From positions 4,154,001 through 4,218,000 of the forward strand of contig OV277864.1 in assembly GCA_922989275.2 (NCBI GenBank): a stretch of DNA of 64,000 bases, in the 5' to 3' direction. Position 1 is the stretch's first letter. Each line of letters begins with the position of its first letter. The DNA comes from Gari tellinella. Taxonomy: Eukaryota; Mollusca; Bivalvia; Cardiida; Psammobiidae. The notes beneath the pieces were generated by a model, which saw nothing but the letters and a program-made list of their open reading frames with translations, was not told the DNA's origin and did not search any database. Made by a program: the position numbers and the translations under genes. Shown piece by piece: positions 43,931 to 55,917 of this stretch.

Positions 43931-44475
43931 TGCCACTGGGGGCATATGTGTTTATTAAACACGGCTCATTCCACCCTTGCATTTCATTATTAATGCGCTT
44001 TCAGTGAAATCTAATGCTAAAAAACCCTTAAACGCACCTTATCTGGAGCTCTGAAGAAATAAAGCAAAAGGACGCTGAAGAAACAGGCCTTTTTCTGACC
44101 ATTTTGGGAGAAATTGCAATGTCTGATTTGGGAATTTTTTAGCGTGAAAATCAAATGGTTTTGGAAGAATTTTTGGAATTGATTTCACTTATTTCGGCTA
44201 AAAGACCAGACATATGCTGGTTAGCTAGTTTTTCCCACACAAAAGGGCAGACATAAAGATTTTAAGTTGTCTTATCTGGAACACTAGGTTATTTCATTTA
44301 ATCTTGACAATTGTACTCTGGCATCAACAAATCATGAGGGATCCTTTGCACTTAAGTATAAAATTAATTTGCACAATAAATGGCAATGAAGTTTGGTGGT
44401 TCAACAAATCTTAGACTAATTTCAGAGAGTAAGATAAATTCTTCATACTAGAGACTCGGAGTAAAATAAATTCTA
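43931..44475. other. Non-coding; solitary family C end
   Basis: CTTATCTGGAGCTCTG at 44038-44053 is a family C right terminus with no partner found. Otherwise no feature. Confidence 0.4.
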
Positions 44476-44680
44476 TACAGTAATGAGTTGAACTTCAATA
44501 TCTCGAACTCGCCTAACTCGAACTATCCGATATGTCGACACATTGACTTACCTAATTCATGCTCGGTTAAGTTAAACATACCCATATTTCAAAGTTAAAA
44601 CGTGGCTTAGCCACGTTTTAACTTTGAAATACAGGTATGTTCGACTTAACCGAGTTCAAGATATCGAAGTTTTGACTGTA
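44476..44680 (+). repeat. Family H MITE (TA-type) with perfect hairpin
   Basis: Left TACAGTAATGAGTTGAAC and right GAAGTTTTGACTGTA. The centre at 44579-44638 (CATATTTCAAAGTTAAAACG, GTGGCTTAGCCAC, complement) is the same as at 23584-23652. Confidence 0.8.
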
Positions 44681-45228
44681 TTTATATTGATTGCGTGAGC
44701 AGGACAAGGTCATCATGGCTGATTTGTTTATCGTTTATCTGTTGAAGAAACCCACTCCAAAGAATATACACCACAAAATGTTCAAAAGATCGACATCTCA
44801 ATGAAGGATGAAAGTAAAGCAGAAAACCATTTCATACTCATCTGGGGTTAAGCATTCTTTTTTGCCCAGCAGCTCAATGCTTGACTAACCGGGACTTTGC
44901 TACAAACTTTTCACTTTACTCTGTCTTTTCTCTATCATACGTCTATGCCAGCCCCATAAATAATATATTTTTGATTTACCAGTATATGGTTCTACCCATC
45001 ATTAGATCAGGTGCTTTGTTCAGTCGAGAAGAGAAAATGGCTTTTCTAGTGCATAGTTGAAACCCTTAGGAGAAAAAAAATCTTTATCTGATTCTTAAGT
45101 ATTGATCTTGTTTCCCCTTGTGACTATAACATGATCAAACAAAATACTATACAGTGCTACCTCTTTTGAGTTACAAATATACTAATCAGAAAGGGGATCT
45201 TATTGACAGGGGGTTGGTTAATATAGGA
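44681..45228. other. Non-coding
   Basis: A decayed GATGAAAGTAAAGCAGAAAA core trace lies at about 44808. No gene. Confidence 0.4.
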
Positions 45229-45287
45229 CAAAAGTGATGCAGAAAGCTCCTGAAGGAGCTTTCTGCATCACTTTTGTCCTGCATTAA
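45229..45287. repeat. Family O hairpin, near perfect
   Basis: AGGACAAAAGTGATGCAGAA, then AGCTCCTGAAGGAGCT at the centre, and the full complementary arm to TTTTGTCCTGCATTAA. Confidence 0.9.
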
Positions 45288-45528
45288 TCTGTCACCTTTC
45301 CTCTAGACCATCATTATGTTGATCGTTATGTTGATGTAGGGAGGGGTTACAGTACAAGCAATTGTGTGACAAGAGAGGCAAGGAAGTCGTTTAGAAATGG
45401 CTCATGTCAGATTGTTGACACACTCTTATCTCTCCGCTGCTTGTTTAATTTTCATGAGTTCTACATCATGAAGCCCCAGCCTTTTACACCTAGATAATCT
45501 GATGCATTTTTAAACCCATGTCAACTGG

Positions 45529-45732
45529 CAGAGCTCCAGATAAAGGGGAGTATTTTAAAAACTAAAATCTTTATTTCTATATTAAACCCTATGGTGTTAC
45601 TACTTATCAGAATCGTCTCTTCGAGACATTTCAAAAAATAAGTAACACCATAGGATTTGTTGCTGAAATAAGTGAGAAAATGTTGGATTTGGGCAGTTAA
45701 CTCCTGTTTACTCCCATTTATCTGGAGCCCTG
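45529..45732 (+). repeat. Family C MITE with 6-bp duplication AACTGG
   Basis: CAGAGCTCCAGATAA at the left and TTATCTGGAGCCCTG at the right. AACTGG stands on both sides (45523-45528 and 45733-45738). The interior has CACCATAGG/CCTATGGTG inverted stretches. 204 bp. Confidence 0.85.
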
Positions 45733-46780
45733 AACTGGCACTGAGGCAGCTATTGTTTGCAGGATTCAAGGGAGGTAATGAGGTGATTACCTGGGGAAAA
45801 AGGAGTAGAAATCAATAAGTGTAGCTGGGAGGATGGTGTTGGTTAGACTGGTTATTGATTTCTTTGTTCAGGTAGCTAGTTTCAAGTATTGACAACTTCC
45901 AATAATGGGTTTAGCACACATGAAGGCCTCTGCCATACAAGTTGATTCAGCTTTCAGAGTTTGTTTCCTCCTTGTTTGAGAACCCGGCATTGCCGAGGGG
46001 TCTAAACTTGTTGCAATTATAATTGTTCCAAGTTTCACACTACTCGTCTGCCTCGAGGGGTAGCATACATCCAGCTCTCTTTAAATAACAACAAATAATT
46101 GTTAAATCAGTTTTTGAAACAGATAGCTGCTCCCAGCAGGTTGACATTCAAACAGAAATTTCCCTTCCAATGTAAGAATTCTGCTTTTAATTTTAACCTG
46201 CAGTAAGCAACCACCTGTCAAATTATTGGTAAAGATTCCTGTCTGTATATTGCACTAGTACATGTAGAAACGTTAATGTTTTCTACATTAACCCAGGTTT
46301 TCAATATCTAAGATCAGTGGATGTTTAAAGCAAGTTGAAAGTAAAGTAGAAAACTCTTCATAGGATGCAGAAAAGATATTAATATTGAGCTTTTAGAACC
46401 GTGACTAGAAATTTTTCTGAGGAATATTATAGCTAATGTGGTGAAAATGTGAATTTATTAGGTAAACTGATTAAACACATTTGTAGGAGATGTGAAAAGG
46501 CGTGTCTGCGAGAGAAATACATGTATATGATTAGATGAGGAGTCCATTTGGAAAGTAAGCAATGTAAGGGTTATAGTGCAAGACTGAATTCTAAATATGG
46601 CACATTGTAACAATCAGCAACTTGCATTTATAACACTTTTGACCGTTAGCGCCATAGTATGCTATTCCTCTATCCTCCGCATAATTAATTTGCCATCCGG
46701 TATGAAGCGCTGCCCAATGTTCGGATAAAGAAAAGGAAAACAACAGTTTAAAAGTAATCCGATTATCAATACAAGTTGCA
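45733..46780. other. Non-coding, probable intron sequence
   Basis: A family D trace (GCAAGTTGAAAGTAAAGTAG) lies at about 46331. Nothing else is recognised. Confidence 0.4.
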
Positions 46781-46782
46781 GC

Positions 46783-46858
46783 TTAAAGCAAGATGAAAGT
46801 AAAACAGAAAGCTGCTAAAGCAGCTTTCTGCTTTACTTTAACTAGCTTTAAGCAGTAA
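46783..46858. repeat. D/I-type hairpin core without ends
   Basis: GCTTAAAGCAAGATGAAAGT, AAAGCTGCTAAAGCAGCTTT at the centre, then the complementary arm ending GCTTTAAGC. Confidence 0.75.
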
Positions 46859-46860
46859 CA

Positions 46861-48500
46861 AGTCTGGCGTAAAATGTTCATAAAAACTAGATAAATATCA
46901 GTTGTATTTGCGCTAACGACTATTGAAGAAAGATCAAACTTCCATACATTGCACATTCTGATTAACTGGTAATAGATATACATTTATACTTGATTCATGG
47001 GAACAGTGATAAATTGATGGCTGGCAGCTATTGTTCATTTCAGCAAAATTCATAATTATATACTATCTGTTGATCCCCTGTCAACCCTTTCTGTGCAGCA
47101 ATTTTCATCTGGACTACTCGTTATGGACAACTGCAATATTGAAACCTGTCTGGTGTATGCTGATTTAAAGGGTGGTTTTCAGAAAATATTATAGAAATAT
47201 AAAAGTGAAACCGTGCAGACCCTTATGAGCTCTTTCATCATGGTCTACATTGTACACATGTTTCCAGTATAGAATTTCTATTAGAAAGGATTAAGTAGAA
47301 TATGTTAGGTTTGCTATTTTAATCAATTAGCAGTCACCTGTTCATCTGTTATATGTTGCCATGGTAACATAACCTGGTATTGTTGTCATATTGAGCCTTT
47401 GTGATATTTTAATTCGAGAAACCTGGCATTATCTAGTCTTTATCCGAGCCTGATAACGGTGATATTCCGAAGTGTTGAAGCCGTGGTCATCTAATTATTT
47501 ATACCAAGCCCCTGGCTTAGAGCTGTGCCGTGGTTGTCAACTTTTCATGATGTTGTCTTTTATAACCCTTTTCTCTACATCCATCAGTGCAAAACACAAA
47601 AATAGTATTAAATGGTGTTAAGGATGTCGGCCTGTCTTTTTGAGCATTATGAAATTTCCGAAAAATTTTACGAACTCATTTTCAAAAAAATGTTAAGAAC
47701 TCATTTTCGGTGAATGCATACAGTAATAAAATATTATTTTCCCGGGAAAAAATTGGATTTTCGTTCCGGAAGGGACTTTTTAAGTTTTATGTCCTATTCG
47801 TAGTTTACAGCATACACTGTTTTCATAAGTAGGTTGCATTTTGATACATCCGATTTCATTTCAATTTCTCAGAATAAAAGCATGAAATTTTCATGGTAGT
47901 ACAGTTTTAGTATAAATTATAGATAACTCAATAGATAAAATGAAATTTTTTTGAAAAAAATTATTTTTGGTAAAAATACACCAAAAAGTGAAAAAAAGAG
48001 AAAAAATGGATTTTTTAGATAAAATGATCTATATCTTTTTTAAAAGATCCGGGACCCTGTGTTTTTATTTGCTATTTCACTAAAACTTTATGTTTGCAAG
48101 GCTAAAAACAACAAATAAAAAATTTGGTAATTAGTTTGCTACAATTTGTAGGGCAATTTTCACTGTGCATTATTCTCCCATTATAAAAAAGTGGGTGGGG
48201 TAAATTTTACTCCTTTCCGGTGAAATCAAACATTTTTATTTTGGATCTTGAAAAAACATTATTTTCAGGGTTTATTCTTACTATGGTAATATAAATTAGG
48301 ATACTTTTTGTACAAATAGATTGTTTAAATAAAGATTGAAAAACAGTAGTACAAAAAAGTAGGAGTTTTTATGAAGCTTCAATTTTAGGGGGGTAGCCTT
48401 GAAATATCTCAAATTGTGAAAAAGAAAGGTCCGGTACCCCCACTTTTTTCACCAGTTTTGTCATAGAAACTAATTTTACTGTCTGTATGCAAAGTTTGAA
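46861..48500. other. Non-coding; dispersed AT-rich repeat at 47620-48470
   Basis: 47620-48470 (from GGATGTCGGCCTGTC, with AAAAAGTGGGTGGGGTAAAT near 48187) has the look of a long dispersed repeat, but I see no second copy in the window. A family E core trace lies at 47200-47290. Confidence 0.4.
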
Positions 48501-48504
48501 GAAT

Positions 48505-48689
48505 TTGTAAGGGTTGTTTTTGTCAATGATTGGTTGACATTATGACAAACAGTGAAGGTCCTGATCAGAAGGCTCCTTGCGGAGCCCTCTGATCTGGGTC
48601 TTCACTGTTGGCATAGGACAAGTGTACCATTTACATGAACACTGTTTGAAAAGGACACCTATATGCGGAACTAGGGTTCAAAGGGTTAA
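48505..48689 (-). repeat. Family E MITE, left end lost
   Basis: AAGGGTTGTTTTTGTCAATG, core 48544-48611 (CTGATCAGAAGGCTCC and its inverse), right end CTAGGGTTCAAAGGGTTAA. Confidence 0.75.
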
Positions 48690-49354
48690 AGCAAGATGAA
48701 AGTTAAGCAGAAAGCTTCTTTAGAGTCTTTCTGCCGTACATTTTTTTGCTTTAAGCCGCCATCTGTATTCTAGTCAATAAAAATTATTCAATTATGGCAC
48801 TTATCTCGAAGAGTAGGTTGATGTATATATAACATTGTTGTCGACAATAGATTTAGTCAATAACTTTTGAAATTCAATTTTTTAAAAAACCTCTTCTAAA
48901 TATTGCCAAAGTATCAGTTTGAATCCTGATGAGACGCCTAGTTACTCACCATCTCACTTAGAAAGGGCTACTACTCCGGAATTTTCCTTAATCTTCAGAT
49001 TATTTTCTGGTATATGGTAATTTTTATGTGTGTAGAATATTTATATACTGTGCAATACTGCCTGTTCAATCATGGTTCATACAGATCTCCTTGATCGAGA
49101 AGAAAAAATACAGTAGCTTGATTTCCTGTAAGTTTTAAAATAGAATTCATAATTAATCTATTTCTAAAAATAATTGCTTTATTGTTGTTTACTTTATTTG
49201 ACTTTCTAGCACCAAGTTATTTCAATGAGCTTATACATAGTCAGCTCAGCAAGGTATTAAAAAAAAGTATGTAATTCCCTGCTTTTGTTTATCCAGTTTT
49301 AGCAGATAAATAAATGACTGGTGTCAAATGATAATTAATTCCAACGCAGCCTTT

Positions 49355-49605
49355 TTAACCCTTTGAACCCTAGTCCCGCCTATAGGCGTCCTTTTCAAAA
49401 AGTGTACATGTGAATAGTACACTTGTACTATGCAAACAGTGAAGACCCAGATTCGAGGGCTCCTTATAGAGCCCTCTGATCTGGGTCTTCACTGCTTGTG
49501 ATAATGCAAAACATTGACAAAAACAACCCTTAAAAGTCAGAAATGGACTAGACTCAAATGGAAACTGGGATTTTCCATTTTAAGTTTCAGGGAGGAAAGA
49601 GTTAA
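49355..49605 (+). repeat. Family E MITE (TTAA-type), complete
   Basis: TTAACCCTTTGAACCCTAG to GGGAGGAAAGAGTTAA, 251 bp, same length as 27889-28139. Core at about 49434-49499. Confidence 0.85.
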
Positions 49606-49639
49606 ACAGCCATGTCTATACTTATTCATAAAAGTTACC

Positions 49640-49898
49640 TTAACCCTTTACCCAATAGAAGCGACTTTTAGCGTATCTGATTTATTCCTATGCTGAAGAA
49701 AATAGTTCCAGTTTATACCCTCATGAACAATTGCCATAACAAGTATTTTTATATAGCCTAGCAGATGTTTGTTTAAAGCAGGTTGAAAGTAAAGCAGAAT
49801 GTGCCTTAAGGCACATTCTGCTCTACTTTCAACCTGCAGCTGCTTTAATTGATCACCTGTATTTAATGTTATATACGGGTTATTGGATAAAGGGTTAA
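49640..49898 (-). repeat. Family D MITE, complete
   Basis: TTAACCCTTTACCCAATAG to ATTGGATAAAGGGTTAA. Core GCAGGTTGAAAGTAAAGCAG with a GTGCCTTAAGGCAC centre. Confidence 0.85.
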
Positions 49899-50464
49899 CA
49901 TTTTGTCTTTTGCAATAATATAAACTTTATTCAGCTCAGGGTTTGCAGTCTAACCATTACTCATGTAATAATAAAAGAAGAAAATAATTAAAAATAAAAG
50001 TTAAATGTTAGCTCCTCAGCTATGCAAAGAAATGGTTATAATAATTAACAAACATCTATGAGGGGTTCCCATATCACTCCAGTATTATTTTACAAGCCAG
50101 CGCCAGAGGGGATCATCGTAGTAAACAAAAAATCTTTCCATCTTTTTCTACTGCATGCATAAGTTGTGATAAAAACTTATTAATTCATGCTTTCACGGCA
50201 ATACTAATGAGCAGTAACACCATACAGAGTTGTGGAGACCTGCAGTGTTTAGTATTTAATATGCTCTGATAGGAGCTTGGAGCCATGATTCATTCTTAAG
50301 TTTTATAAGCACCTTGAATGCTTAACCCTTTCCTAGACAGAGGCGTGTCCACCTACTCCTCAATAGAAGTTCCATAAATCAAAAATTTGGTGATAAAAAT
50401 AACAAGGGCACCTGCTCAAAGCAAGATGGAAATAAAGCAGAAAGCTCCTTAAAGATCATTTTGT

Positions 50465-50731
50465 TTAACCCATTACCCCATAAATACACCTTTTTACGCC
50501 TTTAATTCATTCCTCTACTGAAGAAAATAGTTCCAATTTATACAAAAACCTCGGGGCATTTGTCCCTTTATGTGACATCATTCTTGTTCTAGCATATAAT
50601 GGCTTCAAGCAGGCTGAAAGTAAAGCAGAATGTGCCTTAAGGTGCACATTCTGGTTTTCTTTCAACCTGCTTTAAGTGGTCAACTATATATATATCAAAA
50701 CAAGAAACAGGCTATGGGGGTAATGGGTTAA
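50465..50731 (-). repeat. Family D MITE, complete
   Basis: TTAACCCATTACCCCATAAA to CTATGGGGGTAATGGGTTAA; core at about 50606-50674. Confidence 0.85.
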
Positions 50732-50744
50732 CTGTCATCTTGCT

Positions 50745-50995
50745 TTAACCCTTTACCTGATAGTCTTTCTCTAGTATTGAAGATAGGTGACTTCTTAAAG
50801 CAGGTTGAAAGTAAAGCAGAATGTGCCTTAGGGCACATTCTGCTTTACTTTCAGCCTGCTTTAAGCTACCATCTGCTTGATTATAGAAATATTTCTTATA
50901 AAACATATCCATAACTGTACAAATTGGAATTACTTTATACAGCGGAAGAATAAATTAAATGCGCTAAAAGGCGTTTCTATCGGGTAAAGGGTTAA
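50745..50995 (+). repeat. Family D MITE, complete
   Basis: TTAACCCTTTACCTGATAG to CTATCGGGTAAAGGGTTAA, opposite in orientation to its neighbour 13 bp away; core at about 50797-50863. Confidence 0.85.
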
Positions 50996-51407
50996 GCAAC
51001 AGCCTGTATTCAACACTGTTGGACAAAGATGATTTGCATATTATATATAAATTATGACTATTGGGGAAAGTGTTGAATATGGTTTGTTATTGATTTGAGA
51101 AATTTCTAGTCATGGTTTTGTTTACTGTTTAGCACAATAGTGCTGAAAGGGTCTGTATGCTTTTCTAAGGTACATTTCCTCTTAATTGTGACATTTGTAT
51201 TTCAAGCAACTGTGGCTTGCTCCAATACAAATATACACCAGGGGGCCCCTGACAATAGTAGAGGAAGAAATAGCGATTTTGATCAATACGTTTTGTCTGG
51301 ATAGTGCAGCCATTTATAAAGGGCTCAGTCGAGTCAACAGACTGAGAACATGTCAAATGCTACTTGTGATCATGGAAAAAAAAGTTGTGCAACGGACCAG
51401 CATAGTA

Positions 51408-51622
51408 TACAGTAGAACCCCTCTATTACGACCACTAAATAGAAGGCTAATTGTCCGTATAAAGGACAGGTGAAAGCTTAAACAATGTGAAAGTGAAACA
51501 GAAAGCTCCTGTAGGAGCTTTCTGTTTCAATTTCACATTGCTTTAAGCTGTCACCTGTCTTAAACGATTAATATTTGATACAACTTAGTGGTCGTAATAG
51601 AGAGGTTGACCATTCTACTGTA
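51408..51622 (+). repeat. Family I MITE (TA-type), best copy
   Basis: TACAGTAGAACCCCTCTATT and ACGACCACT at the left, AGTGGTCGT and AATAGAGAGG...CTACTGTA at the right. The core at about 51478-51546 (AATGTGAAAGTGAAACAGAA, AGCTCCTGTAGGAGCT, complement) closely resembles family D and O cores. Confidence 0.85.
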
Positions 51623-51662
51623 CATGAACTATTGACTGCTTAGGCCAATCTTATAGAAATGT

Positions 51663-51745
51663 GTATCCTTTAATGCAAACAGTGCGGACACAGATCAGAG
51701 GGATCCTGATGGATTCATGATCGGGTCTGCTCTGTTTGCCATACT
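51663..51745. repeat. Decayed family E core
   Basis: TGCAAACAGTGCGGACACAG, ATCAGAGGGATCCTGATGG, GGGTCTGCTCTGTTTGCC. Confidence 0.5.
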
Positions 51746-52762
51746 TATTGTGGATACAGCAATCAAGATACTTTGTAAACTGGTTATATTTTAAAATTTG
51801 AATAGTTTCTTTTGTTATTCAGCATTTTAAGGGTGAAGTTTTAGTACCATGCTGTCAAAGATCAATATTTTAAATAATGAATGCATGACATCTCTGAGCA
51901 TGTCCATGGATTATCTGGTTACCTAGTATTAGTAATGCATCTCATTGATTTTACATGTCAATGTTCAATGGCAATTTTATATAAATAACCTAATTATTAA
52001 GGATTGCCATTTTTAGTTATTTCAAGCCCCAAGGTTGAAGATTTAACTATTTTTCTTGCATGTCTGTGTGCGTTTGATGCATGATTGGTTGGTTTATCTG
52101 TCTGCACAATATTTAAAACTTGGTCATAACTTTGGATTTACATGTGATGGAGATTGTTTATTTGTCATTTGCTCTTCACTCAAGAAGTCCTTGAGCCCTG
52201 TTGAACTTCAGTCATGCCAGACAAAGGTCAAGGCCATTTAGAGATCAAGGTCACATGAAACTGTACTGTAACAAGTTCTGTTAGGGTGATGCTTCACTCA
52301 GAAAGAAGTGTTCAATTTCAAGACTCCGGGAAAGGGGAGTTTTCTGCTCGGCTTTCATCCTGATTTAATCTGCCATCTAAAAAATGCCTCCTTGTCAGTT
52401 TACTGATCGTTATATTGGGACTAGATCTATTTCAACAGATTAAAGGAAGGTGTGAAATGAACTTCATTATTTGATGCTAACCATTAGCACAACATTTTGG
52501 TGATATTTGCAATTCCGTTTGAGAACATTTGAGATCACATGACCGTCTAATAAGATTCAAACTATTTAACACCAAGTCTTGTATTTCTGTTTGTTCAACT
52601 ATAAAAACCAATGATATTCAAACTTGGGTATTTTTCCAGACATTAACTGTAAAGCAGTTGATAGTATCTGTATGGCATGAAACAGGTTGATATCACATGG
52701 CATTACATGATACCAATTGAATCTAAAGCTTCACCCTGTCACTGCTGAATAAGTGTCATTTT
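51746..52762. other. Non-coding, probable intron sequence
   Basis: No exon or complete repeat is supported. Confidence 0.4.
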
Positions 52763-52979
52763 GTAACTCTTTGCATGCTGAGTAATTTTGTCTTCTGCAA
52801 CAATTGTTGTCTGCTACTGTTATAAAATTGAATATTCTAATTTTCTTTTCAAAACAGGGTAATGTCAAACAGTTTGGATCCAGATGAGATGCTGCGTAAC
52901 GCAGCGTCTCATCTGGATCCAAACTGTTTGCAAATGTCACTGTGGCACATATATCTGCCGCTAGCATGCAAAGAGTAAA
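52763..52979 (-). repeat. Family B-type MITE, strong hairpin
   Basis: TAACTCTTTGCATGCTGAG and CTAGCATGCAAAGAGTAA are inverted ends with a worn TTAA. The core at 52866-52930 is a perfect palindrome built on TTGGATCCAGATGAGATGCT. Confidence 0.75.
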
Positions 52980-53348
52980 AATGTCCTTTGTGACAATTCT
53001 GGAATTTACTACTAAAACTACTATGTACTCACCAACGTTTTAGATCTGATCTTATTTGGCGTCTGTTTGGACTGAATCATATTTGCAAAGCATAAGACAC
53101 CCAGGTTTCCCACATTTACCAGGGTTAATATGTGACAGCATCAGATCTGTTGATTTTTCATTTGTTTTGAAGCTAAAGTGTGAAGGCTGAAACAACAGGA
53201 GTCTGACAAGTTTATTAACACCATCTCAGTACATAGCCGTATTTGTCCTAAATTCAGGAGAAATTAATAGCAATGTGAGAAAAAAGGCTTGCATTGCTAA
53301 CTAACCTTTCCTCTTAATAGCTTGTTATATCAATATTGAAGAATGGTG

Positions 53349-53506
53349 CAGAGCTCCCGATACAGAGAGTATTTCAAAACTAAAATCTTTTTTTCTGTTT
53401 TTGTCCGTATGATGTCACTACTCCTTAGAATCACCATAAGATTTGGTGCTGAAATGAGTGAAAAATTGCTGGATTTGTTCAGTTTACTCTCTTATCTGGA
53501 GGCCTG
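53349..53506 (+). repeat. Family C MITE, shortened
   Basis: CAGAGCTCCCGATA to CTTATCTGGAGGCCTG; flanks ATGGTG and CAGGTG match at four of six positions. Confidence 0.65.
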
Positions 53507-53727
53507 CAGGTGATTGTTTAAAGCAGGTTGAAGGTTAAGTTGAATGTTCCTCATCTTAAGGAGTTTTCTGATTTACTTTCAGCCTGCTTTAAGTTACTAT
53601 CTGCTAGGATATAGAAAAGAAATCTTATAAAGCAATTTCATAATTACATAAAGTTTAAATATTTTCTTGAGTTGAGGAATAGATTGAAGGTGTAAAACGG
53701 CATAACTATGGGGCAGTGGGCTAATTA
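53507..53727 (+). repeat. Family D MITE, left end lost
   Basis: TTTAAAGCAGGTTGAAGGTT core, then AAGTTACTATCTGCTAGG and a worn right end CTATGGGGCAGTGGGCTAA. It abuts the family C copy. Confidence 0.6.
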
Positions 53728-54165
53728 GCTTGAGCTCAAGTTAATATTGTATTAACTTAAAACATTTTGTCTGACTGGCTACGGAGTAAAGGGTTAAGCA
53801 GTCACATGCCTGAAACACAGTTCAATATAGGTTATTTGAACTTTTGGTTATGGAGGAGTGCTCATCCATGCAAGGCATTAACAGCTTTATTCCGTAGCAT
53901 CAATATCTTCAGATCAATACTGCTCGGGGCGGGCAGTATTGAAGCCCATAGTGTCAGCCCGTAATCCCAGGCTGTGTAATACATTTGTGGGTGATTGATC
54001 AAGTATTGAAATTGGTCAATAATCATTTGTCCTGGTTATAGGGGAAAAAAGCCAGCTTAAAGTGGTGACAACCATTTCAAAGGAGTTGTGGTTTAAGGCA
54101 TCTTTTTATGTCAGGAAACCATAGCTTGAGATAATACCTTTAGGAGCACTTCAGAGATACAGTCT

Positions 54166-54376
54166 TTAACCCATTACCCCATAGCATGTTTCTCATATTG
54201 AAATAAGATTGACTTCTTAGGGCACATTCTGCTTTACATTCAGCCTGCTTTTAGCTATCATTTTTTTTTAGTATAGAAAATATTTCTTATGCTGCATATC
54301 CCTGATTGAATAAATCCAAACTATTTTTTTCTGTGGAGGAATAAATTAAAGGCGTATTTATGGGGTAATGGGTTAA
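54166..54376 (+). repeat. Family D MITE with one core arm missing
   Basis: TTAACCCATTACCCCATAG to TTATGGGGTAATGGGTTAA are good ends. The left core arm is absent: CTTCTTA runs straight into GGGCACATTCTGCTTTAC. Confidence 0.8.
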
Positions 54377-54486
54377 GATAATACCTTTGGGGGCACGTCA
54401 GAGATAAAGACTTTAACCTTTTGTCTCAGTGATCAAGACTTGACCGATTGTGTGTTGTTGTTTCTAAGAACAATTAGATGCAACAT

Positions 54487-55009
54487 TTTATTTATGCTTT
54501 TCGGTGGATTACCACGAAATAGCAGTGGATGATCACTTGGTAATCCACTGCAGTGGATTATCACCAATCGCTTTTTATTATGAATTTTCCCCGTAGGGCT
54601 CCCCAAGAATTATAGTCAATCGTGTCTTATCGTTAAATTCCGGCAGTCCGATTTGTCGCGAACTACTCACCGGAAGAGCACGAATCCAAACTCGGGAGCA
54701 ACGAGTGACGTCATTATACCGCCAACTGTCACGCGCATGTGTTCGACATAAAACGTGGGGCTCAACACGGGATAAATAATGTACGTTCGCTTTCAATTTT
54801 TAAACAATTTCGTTTAAAAAGTGGCTTAAAAGCATAAATAAATAGAATAACTGTGTTTTTTCAGTGTAAGATCGAATTTAATCCATTTCGTGAACATCAG
54901 ACTGTTATATTTTCACTCGTGGCTTCGCCACTCGTGAAAATATAACGTCTGATGTTCACTCAATGGATTAAATTTCGATCTTACACTGAAAAAAACAGTT
55001 ATCCTCTAT
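54487..55009 (+). repeat. Family L repeat, copy 2
   Basis: Collinear with 38737-39268 and nearly identical. The indel is at CAACGAGTGACGTC, where copy 1 has additional GTCATTCGGA-type bases. Confidence 0.85.
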
Positions 55010-55215
55010 ATAATTATATTTCTCGCTCCCTAACAACAACAGATATGAACATAATTACATTAGTAATTACAGTATAAATAGCAAAGCAATATGAAAACAA
55101 ACTGTCATGTAGGCATTGATCAGCAAAATGGAAAAAAAGAAGAAAGTAGAGTGTTTATAAGAACGATTTGTGTCCGCTCAAAGCCATTTATATATATAAT
55201 ACATCATCCCATTCC

Positions 55216-55629
55216 AAAGGAGTATTTCAAAAATTAAAATCTTTATTTCTACATTAAACCCTATAATGGTGTCACTACTCATTAGACTCGTCTCTTCTAA
55301 TGAGTAGTACAGAGGAGAAAACGTTATTCTTTCCCGTTTAAACGCAAACGCAAAACACTAAAACGTTGAAAAGAACAACTTTTGAACAATTCTGATAATT
55401 CATGTTTATCTTGGTGGCAAACAGTTTAGAGCCTGATCAGACGCCGGGTTACCCGGCGTCTGATCTGGCTCCAAACTGTTTGCAAAGGAAATAATAGTTT
55501 TAGAGTAAACGCGTTTATTGGGAAAGAATTAACGCTTTCTCCACTGTAACACCATAGGAATTGGTGCTGAAATGAGTGAGAATACGTTGGATTTGCTCAG
55601 TTTACTCCTCCCTCTTATCTGGAGTCCTG
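55216..55629 (+). repeat. Family C MITE split by a family A MITE
   Basis: Right end TTATCTGGAGTCCTG followed by CATTCC, which also precedes the truncated left end (55210-55215). The sequence AATGAGTAG | ACACCATAGGAATTGG is broken at TA by 55308-55548. Confidence 0.85.
55308..55548 (+). repeat. Family A MITE nested in family C
   Basis: TACAGAGGAGAAAACG to GCTTTCTCCACTGTA; core at about 55417-55484 as in 24081-24330. Removing it and one TA restores the family C sequence GTAGTAACACCATAGG, which proves the TA target duplication. Confidence 0.9.
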
Positions 55630-55917
55630 CATTCCTGGTAGCTCTGGTCAACTTCGGCTCATTGTTGTGGGAAACTTCAAGATTTAAAACACTTAAATTC
55701 CTCTATATCAGTATATACATTATATAGATGTATATCCTAAAGAGCAAATTACCTATTTTCAACTAATTTTAAAGCAGAATACTGCTAAAGCAAGGTAAAA
55801 GTAAAGCAAGCAGCTCCTGGTGGAGACTTTGTCCGCTTGGTTATAGGGGAATAGCTAATCTTCCATGTACAGAAATCTCAACAGTTATATTCATGGTTTG
55901 TACTTCTATATTTTCAG

